From assembly GCA_006176705.1 (NCBI GenBank), contig QRFJ01000300.1:352517-416516 (forward strand): DNA of 64,000 bases. Direction: 5' to 3'. The stretch is from Cocos nucifera. Taxonomy: Eukaryota > Streptophyta > Magnoliopsida > Arecales > Arecaceae. The notes beneath the pieces were generated by a model. That model did not search any database and was not told the origin of the DNA. It saw only the letters and a program-made list of their open reading frames with translations. This document shows positions 1 to 10,789 of the stretch, piece after piece (position 1 is the stretch's first letter; each line of letters starts with the position of its first letter). A program made the position numbers and the translations under genes.

Positions 1-144
1 CAAATCCACCCCATGACCGCCGCGGGTTCCAAATAGGGGAGACGCCCTGTTTCGTCATATTTTTTTAAAAATCACAATATACAACAAAGCTGGTAAAGAG
101 ACCACTAGAGGGCCGCCAGGTGGCCTCCATGGCCATCCGCTTCA

Positions 145-182
145 CTATTTATTATGTTTTTAAAAAAACATAATAAATAGGG
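145..182. repeat. AT-rich perfect inverted repeat (hairpin)
   Basis: Arms reading CTATTTATTATGTTTTT and its reverse complement are separated by only about two bases, giving a near-perfect palindrome. It lies in otherwise GC-rich sequence whose flanks both mention 'ggccat' motifs. It may be a small foldback element or a terminator-like hairpin of a decayed transposon. No gene was recognised in the first kilobase. Confidence 0.6.
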
Positions 183-654
183 GCGTCACCCCTATTTCGA
201 ACCCTCAATGGCCATGAGGATGATTTGGGCCATCCGGTGGCCATAACGGCCAATCGGCGGCCCCCCTGCCACCTTCACCTCAATTCTCTTCTCTTCCTTT
301 CCCTCTCTTTATATCTCTCTCCAGTCTCATTTTCGCTCATAGAGGACCATGGAGCCCAAGAAGCCTCGACGGCCCTCCAAAGGCCTCCACAACCCTTCAA
401 TGGCCACCACCAGCGTCTCTGCCGGCCTCCCTTTCCTTCCTCCCCCCTCTCTCTTTATCTCTCTTTTCCTTCCCCATTCCTCCCTCATTTCTATGTCAAT
501 TCAGACGCAGTACAGTCCGGTACGAGGACGTACCGACTTGCACTGCCGATCGACCGGCATGGGATCCGGTTCCAAGTCAGCAACCCTTTATTGCAATCCT
601 CTATTTCATACACTTTCTTCCCTGTTCCATATAGGATGGCATTGTGGCCGATCC

Positions 655-930
655 TCTAACCTCAATCGATGGCTTTCGACCCCAATCGACGACCCCTAAC
701 CCCCAATTGAGGCTTTTTGACACCCATTTGACGGCATCCGACCTCTGATTGATGCCCTTTGGCTCCTAACTAATGCCCTCCAACCCTAATTGACGTGGTT
801 TGGCCTCAATCAATAAACTTCACCCCCTAAGTCAATGACCTCTAGCCAAGATCAATGAGCTCTAGCCTCAATCGACAACTGCCAACCTCCAATTAATAAG
901 CTTTAGCACCCAATCCACCTCCCCTTCTCT
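655..930. repeat. Degenerate ~21-bp tandem repeat
   Basis: About a dozen imperfect units follow each other with a period near 21 bp. Each has a core like CAATCGA or CAATTGA followed by a pyrimidine-rich half such as CCTCTAGCC. The copies differ by several bases, so the array is old. No open frame runs through it. Confidence 0.5.
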
Positions 931-2546
931 TGTGGTTCTTCGTCCCATTCTCTCTTTCTTACTGATTAGCACTTGGTGCATATTGTGTCAGTGCAATACA
1001 TTACCGCACCACACCGACACAATTCTTGACAAGTACAGCTCATAATATCAATTTTGTGAACCTTACTCCCAACACTTTTTTGTCACTCCCGGTCATGGTA
1101 CCACCCCAAATCTATATTTAGGATGGTTCCACCCAATACAAACTAGTACAGACCAATTTGGCTCATGTACCAAGCCAAAGTGCAGTACCATACCAGTATC
1201 TTACCAATATGGTATGGCACAAGTTGACATAGAAAATTTTGCTTATTTTCTTGCTCATGTTTAACATACTTGTTATGAAATTATTTAATCTTTGACCATC
1301 ATAGGGATGCATGTTTATGCGATGCACTACATTTGGATACTTTTTGGATAGCCAATTGCCAATGACTATATTTTTGCAACAGCTAGTGACAACAATTTTA
1401 CAACATACTTATTTAAATTTTATATATAACTATTATATAATCATTAATTTTGGCAGTAGAGATTTGCAAATAGCTTTTTCTTCATAACAGCAATTTGACA
1501 ATACATTTATTTGAACTTCTATGTTTAAATATTATATGTGATATCTCATTATAACAAAGAGGTTTTTTTTGCAAAAAATCCTCCAAACATCCAAACACTT
1601 AAAAAATGCTAAAACTGGAGCATTTCTTTTTGTAGAGTAATCGCCTGGTACATTACTAAATTATTTGGTTCTCCAGAATTTTCTTCTGGTATCCAAGCAA
1701 GGCCAAAAGGAACACTGTTCTATAATTATCTAGTTTCTTTAATCTAACAAGGTATCAACAATGGAATCCAAGCTGCATATGCTTGAAGTCTATGACACGG
1801 ACAAATACTTATCATATTCTCGACTTGTCAAATTCAGTACTGCAAGTAGTTGTTCAGCATTTTTTAGTCAACTGATATTACATATTTTACTAGCAGTTTA
1901 GCACATGTAATGCACATTGAACAAAAGAGAGAAGAGAAAGTGGTAGAGTTCAATCTATTTAGGAGTCAAATCAAAGAGCCTAATCTACATAGGAGTTGAA
2001 TTAGAGAAAGAGAAGGAATGATGGAATCCAATCTATTTTTTAGCTGTATGAAAGCGACCGATTTCATTGGAAAAGGAAGAGAACTAGCCCATGTGGTAGT
2101 TAACTTCAGTGAGAAAGTGAAACGATAAACATAATTGCATTTTTTAAGATAAACAAGTGGGGTATTCTCGGTATACAATTGGCAGATGAAATCCAGAAGG
2201 AATATTCCCTGATTTCAAAACAGCCATTTTCATATATGGATTTTACAGGTCCACAATTTTACCATTGAAGCTCCATTTCTGAAAATTGTCCATGTTTATA
2301 TATGGATCTCCCTCCAAGCCTAGTAACAATCAAATAGTGATTTACTAAGAATCAATCATTATAGAAACTAAAGTTCAAAACTATACTAATCTAAACCACA
2401 GAACAAGAAAAATCATGAACATGTAGGGGCCAGTTTGGGTACTTAGCACAGGATATCAGGAATCAGAGGCCACCTTAAGCAAGCAAAAAAAAAGGCTGTA
2501 GGATTGATAATAATACATCTAGGGACTGCTAAGCACTTGTTAGGAA
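931..2546. other. No gene seen; dispersed repeat fragments
   Basis: AT-rich intergenic or intronic sequence. Around 1130-1215 there is a segment rich in 'ataccagtatc' and 'ggtatggca' that resembles the interior of the CAAGGTTT hAT-like elements found elsewhere in the window, but clear ends are missing. No exon-like reading frame was recognised on either strand. Confidence 0.5.
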
Positions 2547-2710
2547 CAAGGTTTGCCATACCCTCTGTCTCGTTCAATATGGAGCATATTGTACCATATC
2601 GGTATGCCATACCATTCCGTACAGACACTACCGTACCACACCAAACTGCATACTGACATTGTAATAGGATAGTACCAGTATAGGATCCAGTATCGAGATG
2701 GTGAACCTTG
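2547..2710. mobile_element. hAT-type MITE (CAAGGTTT family), 164 bp
   Basis: The element begins CAAGGTTTGCCAT and ends ATGGTGAACCTTG, which are imperfect terminal inverted repeats. The flanking 8-mers are GTTAGGAA on the left and ATCAGGAA on the right. They match at 6 of 8 positions, as expected for an aged 8-bp hAT target duplication. The interior is rich in 'taccgtacc'-like short palindromes and has no coding capacity. Related copies with perfect duplications lie at 6590-7915 and 53979-54270. Confidence 0.7.
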
Positions 2711-5242
2711 ATCAGGAATTATCACACCATCTTATTTAAGATTTTTTTTTTTTTTTTGAACAACCAAAATTACTTTTAGTCAGCCATTGACACAAATGAG
2801 TTGGATGCAAGCAACTTAGTTTTTATTTTACTAGAGTCCAACAAGTCTTATTTTACTAGAGTCCTAAAACGCTATCAAATAAGGAAGGAACTAGTCCAAA
2901 TCTATAAAAACTAATCAATTGGAATATGTTTTGACATTGACTTTTGAGTCCTAATGAAAATCGATTGCTTGGTCAACCAAGCTTAAAATATGGAGTTCAT
3001 TTTGGGAGATAACAATAAAGATATTAACAGAGAAGGGCGCATAGCCGCAAGAACACTAAAGCTAGCCCTTACTAGGATTGATCAGCAAATGAGCATAAAC
3101 AAGTGTAGAGCTAAGCAGGGGGGACAAGGGGCCTTGGACCACCAAAGCTAGACAAAATCCCAAATGGACTATTCTCCTCTGGATACCATGGTTGCACCCA
3201 CTTCTCCTAGCTCCACCTCTTTTGCGATGCCACCACTAACATAGTTGCTAGAACTACCTACTTTCATGCACTGAGCCCCTGGTTTCCAATAATGACACCT
3301 TGACTTGCCCCTCTTTCCTATCAAATCCTTTTTATAGGTAGAAACGGATCCCACATCATCCTCTATGTCATATAATGCCAACTCAACATGCATCCTTCCT
3401 CTTTAAACTCTTGGTTAGTTAGACCACATTAATTTTTCTCATCCCATACCATATTAGATACAACAGACCATGACATGGTTAGAATGTAATTGCCATAACT
3501 AGAAGAAAGTTCAGGAAGGCGTACATATGTTAGTTCAAGGAAGCAAAAACTTCAAAGATTCTTGAAATAAGAAATCACTTAGGAAGTGTCTGCAAGGTCG
3601 AGAGTCTGGGTAAGGGTCTGAAGGAGGCACATTACCTTAAATAGACAATTCCTACAAAAAAGGGTCAAGATTCAAACTACACTACACTCATCTTCTTTCT
3701 CAAGTCTCAACATAGAGCCAACCCTCTCTCCCTCTCTCTCTAAAAAGTCAGTGCTTCTACTGCTGGGCTATCATATACAATGTGGTTCTTACATGTAAAA
3801 ACTGACATTAGTCTGCCAAGATCTTGTGTGGAATTACTAATAATGCTTGAAGCCTTGGACTGGGTAGTAGTTTAAAGTTTAAATCAGCTAATTGGCCTAG
3901 TTGTATTAGTATCTTTTATTAGATTTTAGCTTTGTATCAGAAACCAGATTGGAACTTCCTGCTCAAGAGGTCAAGGTAAGCCGAACCATCCCAAACTGCT
4001 TGGTTCAAGGTCATACCAATCTGAATTGATCAGTTATCAGGACGGTTTGGCACTTCGGCTTATCAGGAGGCTAAACCACCCCGAACCGCTCCATACCAAG
4101 AGAAGCTAGGTGGTCCCGCTTAGTTCGGCCTAGTTCAACCGGACCAAAAGAAAGAATAAAAAATATTTATTAATTGAAAGGTTTATTGTCTATTATTAGA
4201 GATCTATGTTTGTGGGATGGGGTCATTATGTGTATAAATCTTTCCTATTCTTTTTCTTTCCTTTTTTATTCTATCTTTCCCTTCTTCCTTCCTTTCTTTA
4301 TTTTCTTTTCTTCTTTTTCCCTTCCTTTCTTTCTTTCCTTTTCTTCTTCTTCCCTTCCTTTCTTTTTTCTTCTTCTTTCCTTTAAAGATCCATAAACTTG
4401 AACTAATCCTTAAAAACAACAAAAAAAAAAAAAGGAAAAAAGAAAAATATGTTGTATTGATACCAAACCAGTACATGTCAGCATGGTAGAATTCAGTACT
4501 GAAACAGCGGATCTCGCAAGAGGTCATAAGTTGGCACTTAATTCCATGACCCATTTCAGGAGGTCATGAAAATAAGAATAGTTGAGGTCATATAACTGCA
4601 TGTTTAATTTTATCCTCAGGGGTGTTTGACTTTTTCTTTTTGGGAAAAAAAAAAGGGAATAATGAACTTGAATTGAATAAATTCATTGTATTTTTTTCAT
4701 GATGGAAATAATAATTTTTTATCAACTAAAAACTTGGCATCTGTAGTAATTTGAACCCCCCCCCCCCCAACTCCCCTCTTTCCCTCATTATATTCAAAGC
4801 CCGGCCAAATAATGGGGACAAAGGCTCGATGGCTGATGATTGTGGTAAGCTAGCAAAGCCTATTGTTCTTATATTCCCTTAAGTTCACCATTATTGTACT
4901 AGGAAGATAAACCCCTCCACTTTGAAAAAATGATCGAATCTTTCAAGTTGATTTTCATTTCTCAAGAAGGCTTGATAACAAAAGGACCAGCATTTTTCAA
5001 TAAGGCGATTGCTACACAACTGAAATAGTGAGAACTGATAAAACTCCAGGACAAGCAAAATGAGAAGTCCTGCTCCAAAAAGTTGCAGAAGACATAAGTA
5101 GAAAAGAAGAAATACATATAGAGAACCCAACTCTCAAAGGAAATTGTGTTTAAAAGATTAAAAAATAACACAATACTAAAGACAAAATTTAGCAGCATGA
5201 TAGAAATTTGGAATTGTTTGATATGTATAACAAGCAAAGTAC
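2711..5242. other. No gene seen; intergenic/intronic sequence with low-complexity tracts
   Basis: AT-rich sequence downstream, on the minus strand, of the SBDS-like exon. It includes a long TTCC/TTTC pyrimidine tract at about 4236-4382, a run of C near 4757-4768, and a diverged element-like patch at 3960-4145 with 'gaaccg' and 'ggtttggc' motifs. The expected C-terminal SBDS exons were looked for on the minus strand and not found. Short open frames here do not resemble known proteins. Confidence 0.5.
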
Positions 5243-5443
5243 CTGCTTCTTAGAGCTTGTATGAGGATCCACAGCAAAATGAATTTCATGCATAAGGCTT
5301 TCAATCATTCTTATTGTATAAGGGTGCTGAGTTTCTGGATTGATAGCCTTCTGCATAACAATTGTTGCAACATCCCAAAACTGACTTGATAGCTGAGACT
5401 CTCTTTCTTTCCCAGCAACTTGAAGCTCTCCTTTCTCCAGAAT
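5243..5443 (-). CDS. SBDS: SBDS-like ribosome maturation factor, internal exon
   Basis: This 201-bp exon encodes 67 residues, starting ILEKGELQVAGKERES and ending with EIHFAVDPHTSSKKQ. That segment is characteristic of SBDS (Shwachman-Bodian-Diamond syndrome protein), which works with the GTPase EFL1 to release the anti-association factor eIF6 from 60S subunits. The exon is bounded by a CAG acceptor at 5446-5444 and a CAG|GTACTT donor just left of 5243. It has no stops or frameshifts. The downstream exons are not visible to the left. The upstream exon at about 6045-6139 is broken by a hAT element, so this is probably a relic or a partly rearranged gene. The family assignment is strong; functionality is doubtful. 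Confidence 0.8.
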
Positions 5444-6044
5444 CTGATAGCCCCAAAAAACCAGCAAACAAAAACTATTTCTAGTAATTTGCAGAAAAAT
5501 ATATTTCAATTCCTAGTAAAATTAGGCAAAGAACTTACAAATTTGAGAAAGACTTATAAACAAGCTAGAAGAAAATGAAGGTATTATACTCTTACACTAG
5601 CCAATCCATCAAAGTGTCAAAGGGCTATTCGAGAAAGGAAAATCATAGCAAAATGAAGATATTGCACATACACTAATCAATCTGTCAAACAGTGACAAAA
5701 TATTATTGACAACAGGAAAATCATCACACTGCTGCCCCACCAAGTTTTGGCAGGAAAAGGCAATACATGAGTATCTGGAATCAAAGGATATAACATCGCC
5801 AAATTGACAGTCCTGTCAACATTTGTTGCATCTGTTTCAAGCAAATAATCTTATATAACTCATCTGTAAATTGCAGATTTGTGGCAATAGGTGCACATCA
5901 AACTGGGAACTGAAATAGCTGTCGCAGAATTCTTTTAGCCAAAATTATCTGTTTATACATTTGTAATTTTGTAGTTTATCAGATTACAACAAAAGATAAA
6001 AAAAAATTATCGGCTTGCAAGAATGTTTTTATTGACAACTAACC
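5444..6044 (-). other. SBDS-like intron
   Basis: AT-rich sequence between the two SBDS-like exons, read on the minus strand. It has a polypyrimidine stretch and an AG acceptor at its left end, before ATTCTGGAG. No other features were recognised. Confidence 0.5.
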
Positions 6045-6139
6045 AACCACCAAGCATATTTGTTACTGATATTGGTGCCAAAAGCTGCAATCAAATCCTT
6101 TGAATTTGCAAGAATTCCTCTAGAAACATTTGAATAAAC
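6045..6139 (-). pseudogene. SBDS: SBDS-like exon fragment disrupted by a hAT element
   Basis: From 6139 downward the minus strand reads VYSNVSRGILANSKDLIAAFGT, matching the N-terminal FYSH-domain segment of SBDS that directly precedes the exon at 5243-5443. The next bases (about 6073-6045) still resemble the expected DDQTKICLE codons at nucleotide level. Small indels put them out of frame, and the donor site is unclear. Homology begins abruptly at 6139, exactly where the terminal CAAAGTTTTT of a hAT element starts (6140). The residues that should precede VYSNV were not found anywhere to the right. This supports a pseudogene, although assembly errors could account for the indels. Confidence 0.65.
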
Positions 6140-6687
6140 CAAAGTTTTTGGTACCGGTACCAGTGGCCGTGCCAGTCGTCGGCCAGTATGGTATGGTACC
6201 GGTACCAAACCATACCGACACATGGTATGGCAGATATCTTTTTTTTTTAGAAAGAAGTATTCACTGCTTTTTTTTTTTAGAAAGGAGTATTCAAATTGTT
6301 ATTTAGTGATATTAATTAATGTTTGTATTGCTTGGAAACAACGTTAATTGCATGTGATATGAATCTAAGTGTAACAAATGCTATTTAGCATCCTAAATAA
6401 TCAATACATAGATCAGATATCATTAGATCCTAAAATGCTTAAATCAATCAAAAAATTTAAAAATCTAAAACTACTATATACGTACCGATCATCAAAATCT
6501 GATTGACCGTCGATGTCCATAAATAGCAGGATCATTTATATATTCAGGAGGAATATCAGTCCACCCCTCTAGCCACATAGGATTATAATCAGCATTTTTG
6601 GAATTGACTCGAACTATCCGGTTCGTGGTGTGCCAAGCCGAACCAACGCCTAACCAGCCCGATTCAACCATGGATTTCAGAACCCAG

Positions 6688-6731
<44 letters not shown>

Positions 6732-8605
6732 CCACCCAATTCGGGCCTGAATCGGGCGGTATGTGGCCTGAACCGATTGGTTCGGCCATGTTTCGGACCG
6801 AACCGCCCGATTCGATGCTTTTAATAAGGCATCCTCTCTATATTTTTTGTTTCTCCCTCTGAATCCCTTGCTTTCCCACTCCAAGAACGGCAAGAAAACA
6901 AAGGAACAAGGTGGATTAGAGGTAAGTTTTCCATCCTAGCTCCCTTTTTTCTCTTCTCCTCTTTTTTTAAAAAAAAAATCATGAAAAATGAAAAACAAGG
7001 AAAAACTAAGTCAAAATTTTATTTTTTTGTATGATTTTAATATACATTATAGATCTGTGGATGATCTACACAATGACACTAAAATCATACAGATTACGGG
7101 CTCCATAAGGTCGTTCAGGATATGATGCAGCTACAGATGATCTCGCACATGGAGCACGATCTATAGATGTATCAGGTTCATTTTCGTATTCTGAATCCTT
7201 CTATTCGCAGCCACAGCCATCTTATGATCCTTGTGGATATGGATATGGATATGGTGCATCAGAGAATTCTTCTAGTGGCTATTACCCTATGCTGCCCGAA
7301 GTATCTTATGGATCGAATTTTACTGCCATATATTTGGATGGACCCCTTCACAATCATGCTATTAGTCCAAGGATGCTGCTCAGAGCCAGGACCTCAGTGA
7401 CACTTCAAAGGTAAGTTATGATCCAGCACACCAACCTTATGAAATCAATGCAGAGGATTATAATGCTACGTGGCTAGAGAGATGGACTGATGTTCCTCCT
7501 GAATATAAAAATGATCATGCTATTTATGGACATCGACGATCGACCAGATTCTGATGATCGATATGTATTTAGTATTTTTAGATTTTTTTATTGATTTAAG
7601 CATTTTAGGATCCAATAATATCTAATCTATATATTGATTATTTAGGATGTTAAATAACATTATATCATACTTAGATTCGTATCACATGCAATTAATATTG
7701 CGAGTGATACAAATATTAATCAATATCACTAAATAACAATTTGAATACTCCTTTCTCAAAAAAGAAAAATCATTGAATGCTTCTTTCTAAAAAAAATGGC
7801 ATACCAGTTTGACCAGCATGCCTACCGTCTCGTATGTCGGTATGGTTTGGTACCGGTACCATACCGTAGTAGCCGACAACCGGCATGGCTATCGACACAG
7901 GTACCAAAAACCTTGATTATAATCCTCTGCACTAATTCTAAAAGATTGACGTGCCGGATCATAACTCACCCTCGAAGTATCACTAATGTCCCGACTCTAA
8001 ACGGTATCCTCGGACTGATAGCATAGTTGTGAAGAGGTCCATCCAAATATATCGGCAACAAAATCCAATCCGTAAGATGCTCCGGACTGCATAGAATAGT
8101 AGCCACTAGAAAATGTCTCCAATGCACCATATTCATATCCATATCCATAAGGATCATAGGATGGTAGTTGCTGGCTATGGTTGCGGATGGGAGAATCCAA
8201 AATACGAAGATGAACATGATATATCTATGAATCCTACTCCACGTGCAAGATCATCTATAGCTACATATTCTGAATGACCTCATTGAGCCCATCGACTGTA
8301 TGATTTTAATGTCATTGTGTAGATCATCCATAGATCTAAAATATATATTAAAATCATACAAAAAAATAAAATTTTGACATATTTTTTTTTGTTTTTTCAT
8401 TTTTCATAATTTTTTAAAAAAAAGAGAAAGAGAAGAAAGGGAGCTAGTATGAAAAACTTATCTTTAATCCATCTTATTCCTTCATTTTCTTGCCATTCGT
8501 GGAGTAGAAGAGCGAGAGATTCAGAGGGAGAAATAAAAAATACAGAGCTCTACCTCCGTCCCTTACTAAAAGCACCGACTGGGCAGTTCGGTCCAAATCA
8601 TGTAG
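6140..8605 (-). mobile_element. Outer hAT element, interrupted by a second hAT and truncated
   Basis: The left terminus CAAAGTTTTTGGTACC abuts the SBDS-like exon. The sequence 6140-6589 is the reverse complement, with some divergence, of 7440-7915. The stretch 7924-8605 is the reverse complement of about 6790-7440. The two pieces therefore form one minus-strand element split at 6589/7924 by the inner copy. On the minus strand, 8200-7990 encodes a decayed transposase tail rich in YGYGYEYG, followed by a half with a PPEY-like sequence and a GHRRSTR-like end. The expected right terminus (AACCTTG) is missing near 8605, so this end is truncated. Confidence 0.7.
6590..7915 (+). mobile_element. Inner non-autonomous hAT element, 1326 bp, with perfect 8-bp TSD
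   Basis: The element begins CAGCATTTTTGG and ends AAAAACCTTG. It is flanked by identical 8-mers, ATTATAAT, at 6582-6589 and 7916-7923. An 8-bp duplication and CA(A)GG-type ends are diagnostic of the hAT superfamily. A (TA)n microsatellite occupies 6691-6730. The plus strand at about 7170-7560 keeps a relic of the C-terminal transposase exon, with SYDPCGYGYGYG, a WLERWTDVPPEYKNDHAIYG-like stretch and a final GHRRSTRF. The catalytic core and dimerisation domain are absent, so it needs a transposase supplied in trans. Confidence 0.8.
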
Positions 8606-9190
8606 AAAATCAACAGCTAGAATTTCAAAAGTGCAATTAACACGTAGATGACAACGGTATCCCTGTTGGCATATACTCTTATGGCTGAAACCAACAATGT
8701 GTTGCATTGCCAAATGCCAGAAATTTTTCATTAAACAATGTAGCATAAAAAACCTCGAAAGCTTACACAATTATTATTAAAATTAGCTATATAATTTCAT
8801 TCAACGGGATGTCTCGGTTCTGTCATCGAGTCAATGAAACAAGTATCAATATACTTCCATTCTAGAAACCAGTTCGTCAGCCTCTTCTGCCCGATCGGCT
8901 GCACCAAGCACCTCGACATCCCTCTCTCTCTCTCTCTCTCTCTCCTTCGACCGTCGGAGGGAGTTAGCAGAGTATTCCAGAGGGGAAAGCTCTATCAACG
9001 GTGACCGGATATAGAGGGGGGCCGCGGCGGCAGCGAGATAGGGCGGAGGAGAGAGTTAAACGGGTTGGGTTGGGTTGGCCTGCTACCCAAGAGTTCTTCG
9101 TAGAAAAGAACTCTTTTTTTCTGTACCAAAAAAAAAAAAACTTCATAGAAAAGAAAAGAAAGAAGCAGCTTCTTTTAAAAAAATATTTTT
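8606..9190. other. No confident gene; (TC)n tract
   Basis: This holds a TC microsatellite at about 8922-8945 followed by a GC-rich patch (8985-9090). The latter resembles a plant 5' leader or promoter on the minus strand, but no SBDS first exon or other coding exon could be read from it. Short open frames are unconvincing. Confidence 0.4.
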
Positions 9191-9389
9191 TTCATATTTT
9201 TTTATATTTTTAATTATAAAAGTATGAATAATTTATCAAAATAATATTTATTTTTAAAATAATTATTAAAATATTATTTTTTTGAAATTATTTATCAAAA
9301 TATTATCCAACAAAAAATCATCATAGACGACTTATCAACCTACTCTTGCTATATGGGTGACTATGTTGAAAACTAGGTGGGACAGTCAT

Positions 9390-10600
9390 TGTTGACGCAG
9401 AAACTCGTCATCGTCAGGGACCATTGGAGCGGAGGCCGAGGAGGTCGCCGCCAGGGACCTGCAAAACGAAGTCCCATCCGGAGCCGGTGGGGGGTGGCTC
9501 CGGTAGGACCCTCCGACAATCAAGTCAATTCAGGTCAATAGGAATGGAGTGCTCGGAATGAGCTTCGGAGCTTGGAGAAGAAGGGGAGAGCTTAGAGATC
9601 AGAGAGATTCGAGTTAGCGTATCTGGAGGGTCCTTTATAGGCGGAGCTTAGTCGACGGTGATGGCCATACCGCCGTATGGAGTTCGGCATGGAGAGGAGG
9701 GCGTTGTCAGGTGGACGGTGACAGCCATACTGGCGAGTCGTGGGCCGCATGGAGTTCGGTACGGAGAGGAAGGCGCCATCAAGCGGATGGTGACAACCAT
9801 ACTGGCAGGTCGTGGGCCGCATTGAGATGGTTACGGAGAGAGTGGCATCGCCAGTAGTGGCGTGGCGGCCATACCGTCCTTGTTCGTCCAGAGGAGTTCG
9901 GACTTGTAGGAGAGTTCGGCTGAAGGGAAGCTCGAGAAGAGTTCGGCTGTAGAGGAGTTCGGAGGAGCTCGACTGTAGAGAAGTTCGGAGGAGCTCGGCT
10001 GGCTGAAGGGATGGCCGCTTGGGGAGTTCGGCCGAGGGGGCGACCGCTGAGGAGTTCGGATGCCAGGGGATTCCGTTAAAGCTCGGCCGCTCGGAGTCCA
10101 AGGAGCTCGGCCGCTAAGCAGTTTGGCCATCTGAACGGGTTCGTAGAAGCTCGGACGCTAGGAGTTCGAGGAGCTCGGCCACTAAGCAGTTCGGCCGTCT
10201 AGATGGGTTCGAAGGAACCCGGACGCTAGGAGTTCGAAGAGCTCGACCGCTAAGCAGTTCGACCGGCTAGAGGGGTTCGGTCCTGATGCTGGGAGTCCGA
10301 AGAAGCTCGGCAGCTGAGGAGTCCGAAGAGGCTCGGCGGTTGAGTTCGGCTAGAGCCGGACTGCTGTGTCCAAGGAGCTCGGCCGCTAAGTAGCTCGGCC
10401 GGCTGAAGGGGTTCGGTCTTGATGCTGGGAGTCCGAAGAAGCTCGGCAGCTAACAAGTTCGGTCGGCTGAACGGGTTGGAAGAAGCTCAACCGCTGGGGA
10501 TTCGGCTGAAGCCCGTCTGCTGAAGCTCTTCTGCGGCTACTGGTTGCATTAGGCTGAGCATCGAGCTAGACTTCGGCGGGAGCGGGATTTATCCCCAACA
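9390..10600 (-). repeat. 3' LTR of minus-strand gypsy element
   Basis: 1211-bp LTR. It carries a TATA-type motif, read on the minus strand from 'cctttatag' near 9632-9640. It also has an internal block at about 9890-10470 of short repeated modules like 'gagctcggccgctaagcag'. It pairs with 14208-15419. The first 190 bp of the two copies differ at roughly one base in ten by eye, mainly transitions, so the insertion is old. Confidence 0.85.
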
Positions 10601-10620
10601 CTAGCCCCCCCACTCCCGAG
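10601..10620 (-). other. Polypurine tract of minus-strand gypsy element
   Basis: On the minus strand this reads GGGAGTGGGGGGGCTAG immediately before the 3' LTR, the expected position of the plus-strand primer for reverse transcription. The plus-strand relative has the same tract at 33316-33333. Confidence 0.75.
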
Positions 10621-10789
10621 TTCGAAAATCGAAGGAAGGGAGTGCAGGAAAGGCGACTGCCGAAGTCTTCCTCTGAGCTCTGTGCTGGTCTAGGTCGAAG
10701 CTCGAAGGAGATCTCATCTCCAGCCGAGGTTGAGGGGGGCTTCGTCCACTGTGATTGAAGTCGGAGGTTGCACTCCTCGGGGGCGACAT

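Noticed and set aside
225..699. Overlapping 116-144 codon frames near the window start
   Set aside because: No family resemblance, Ser/Leu/Pro-rich composition and no splice or homology support.
3169..3393. 74-residue minus-strand frame
   Set aside because: Looks protein-like in composition, but no motif or family could be named and no neighbouring exon was found.
4174..4554. Open frames rich in Phe/Ser or Lys
   Set aside because: Translation of a pyrimidine/purine low-complexity tract.
6691..6730. (TA)n tract as a possible regulatory feature
   Set aside because: A simple microsatellite inside the inner hAT element.
9592..10456. Ser/Pro/Arg-rich minus-strand frames in the gypsy LTR
   Set aside because: GC-rich LTR modules give open frames by composition; the equivalent frames are not conserved in the other LTR copies.
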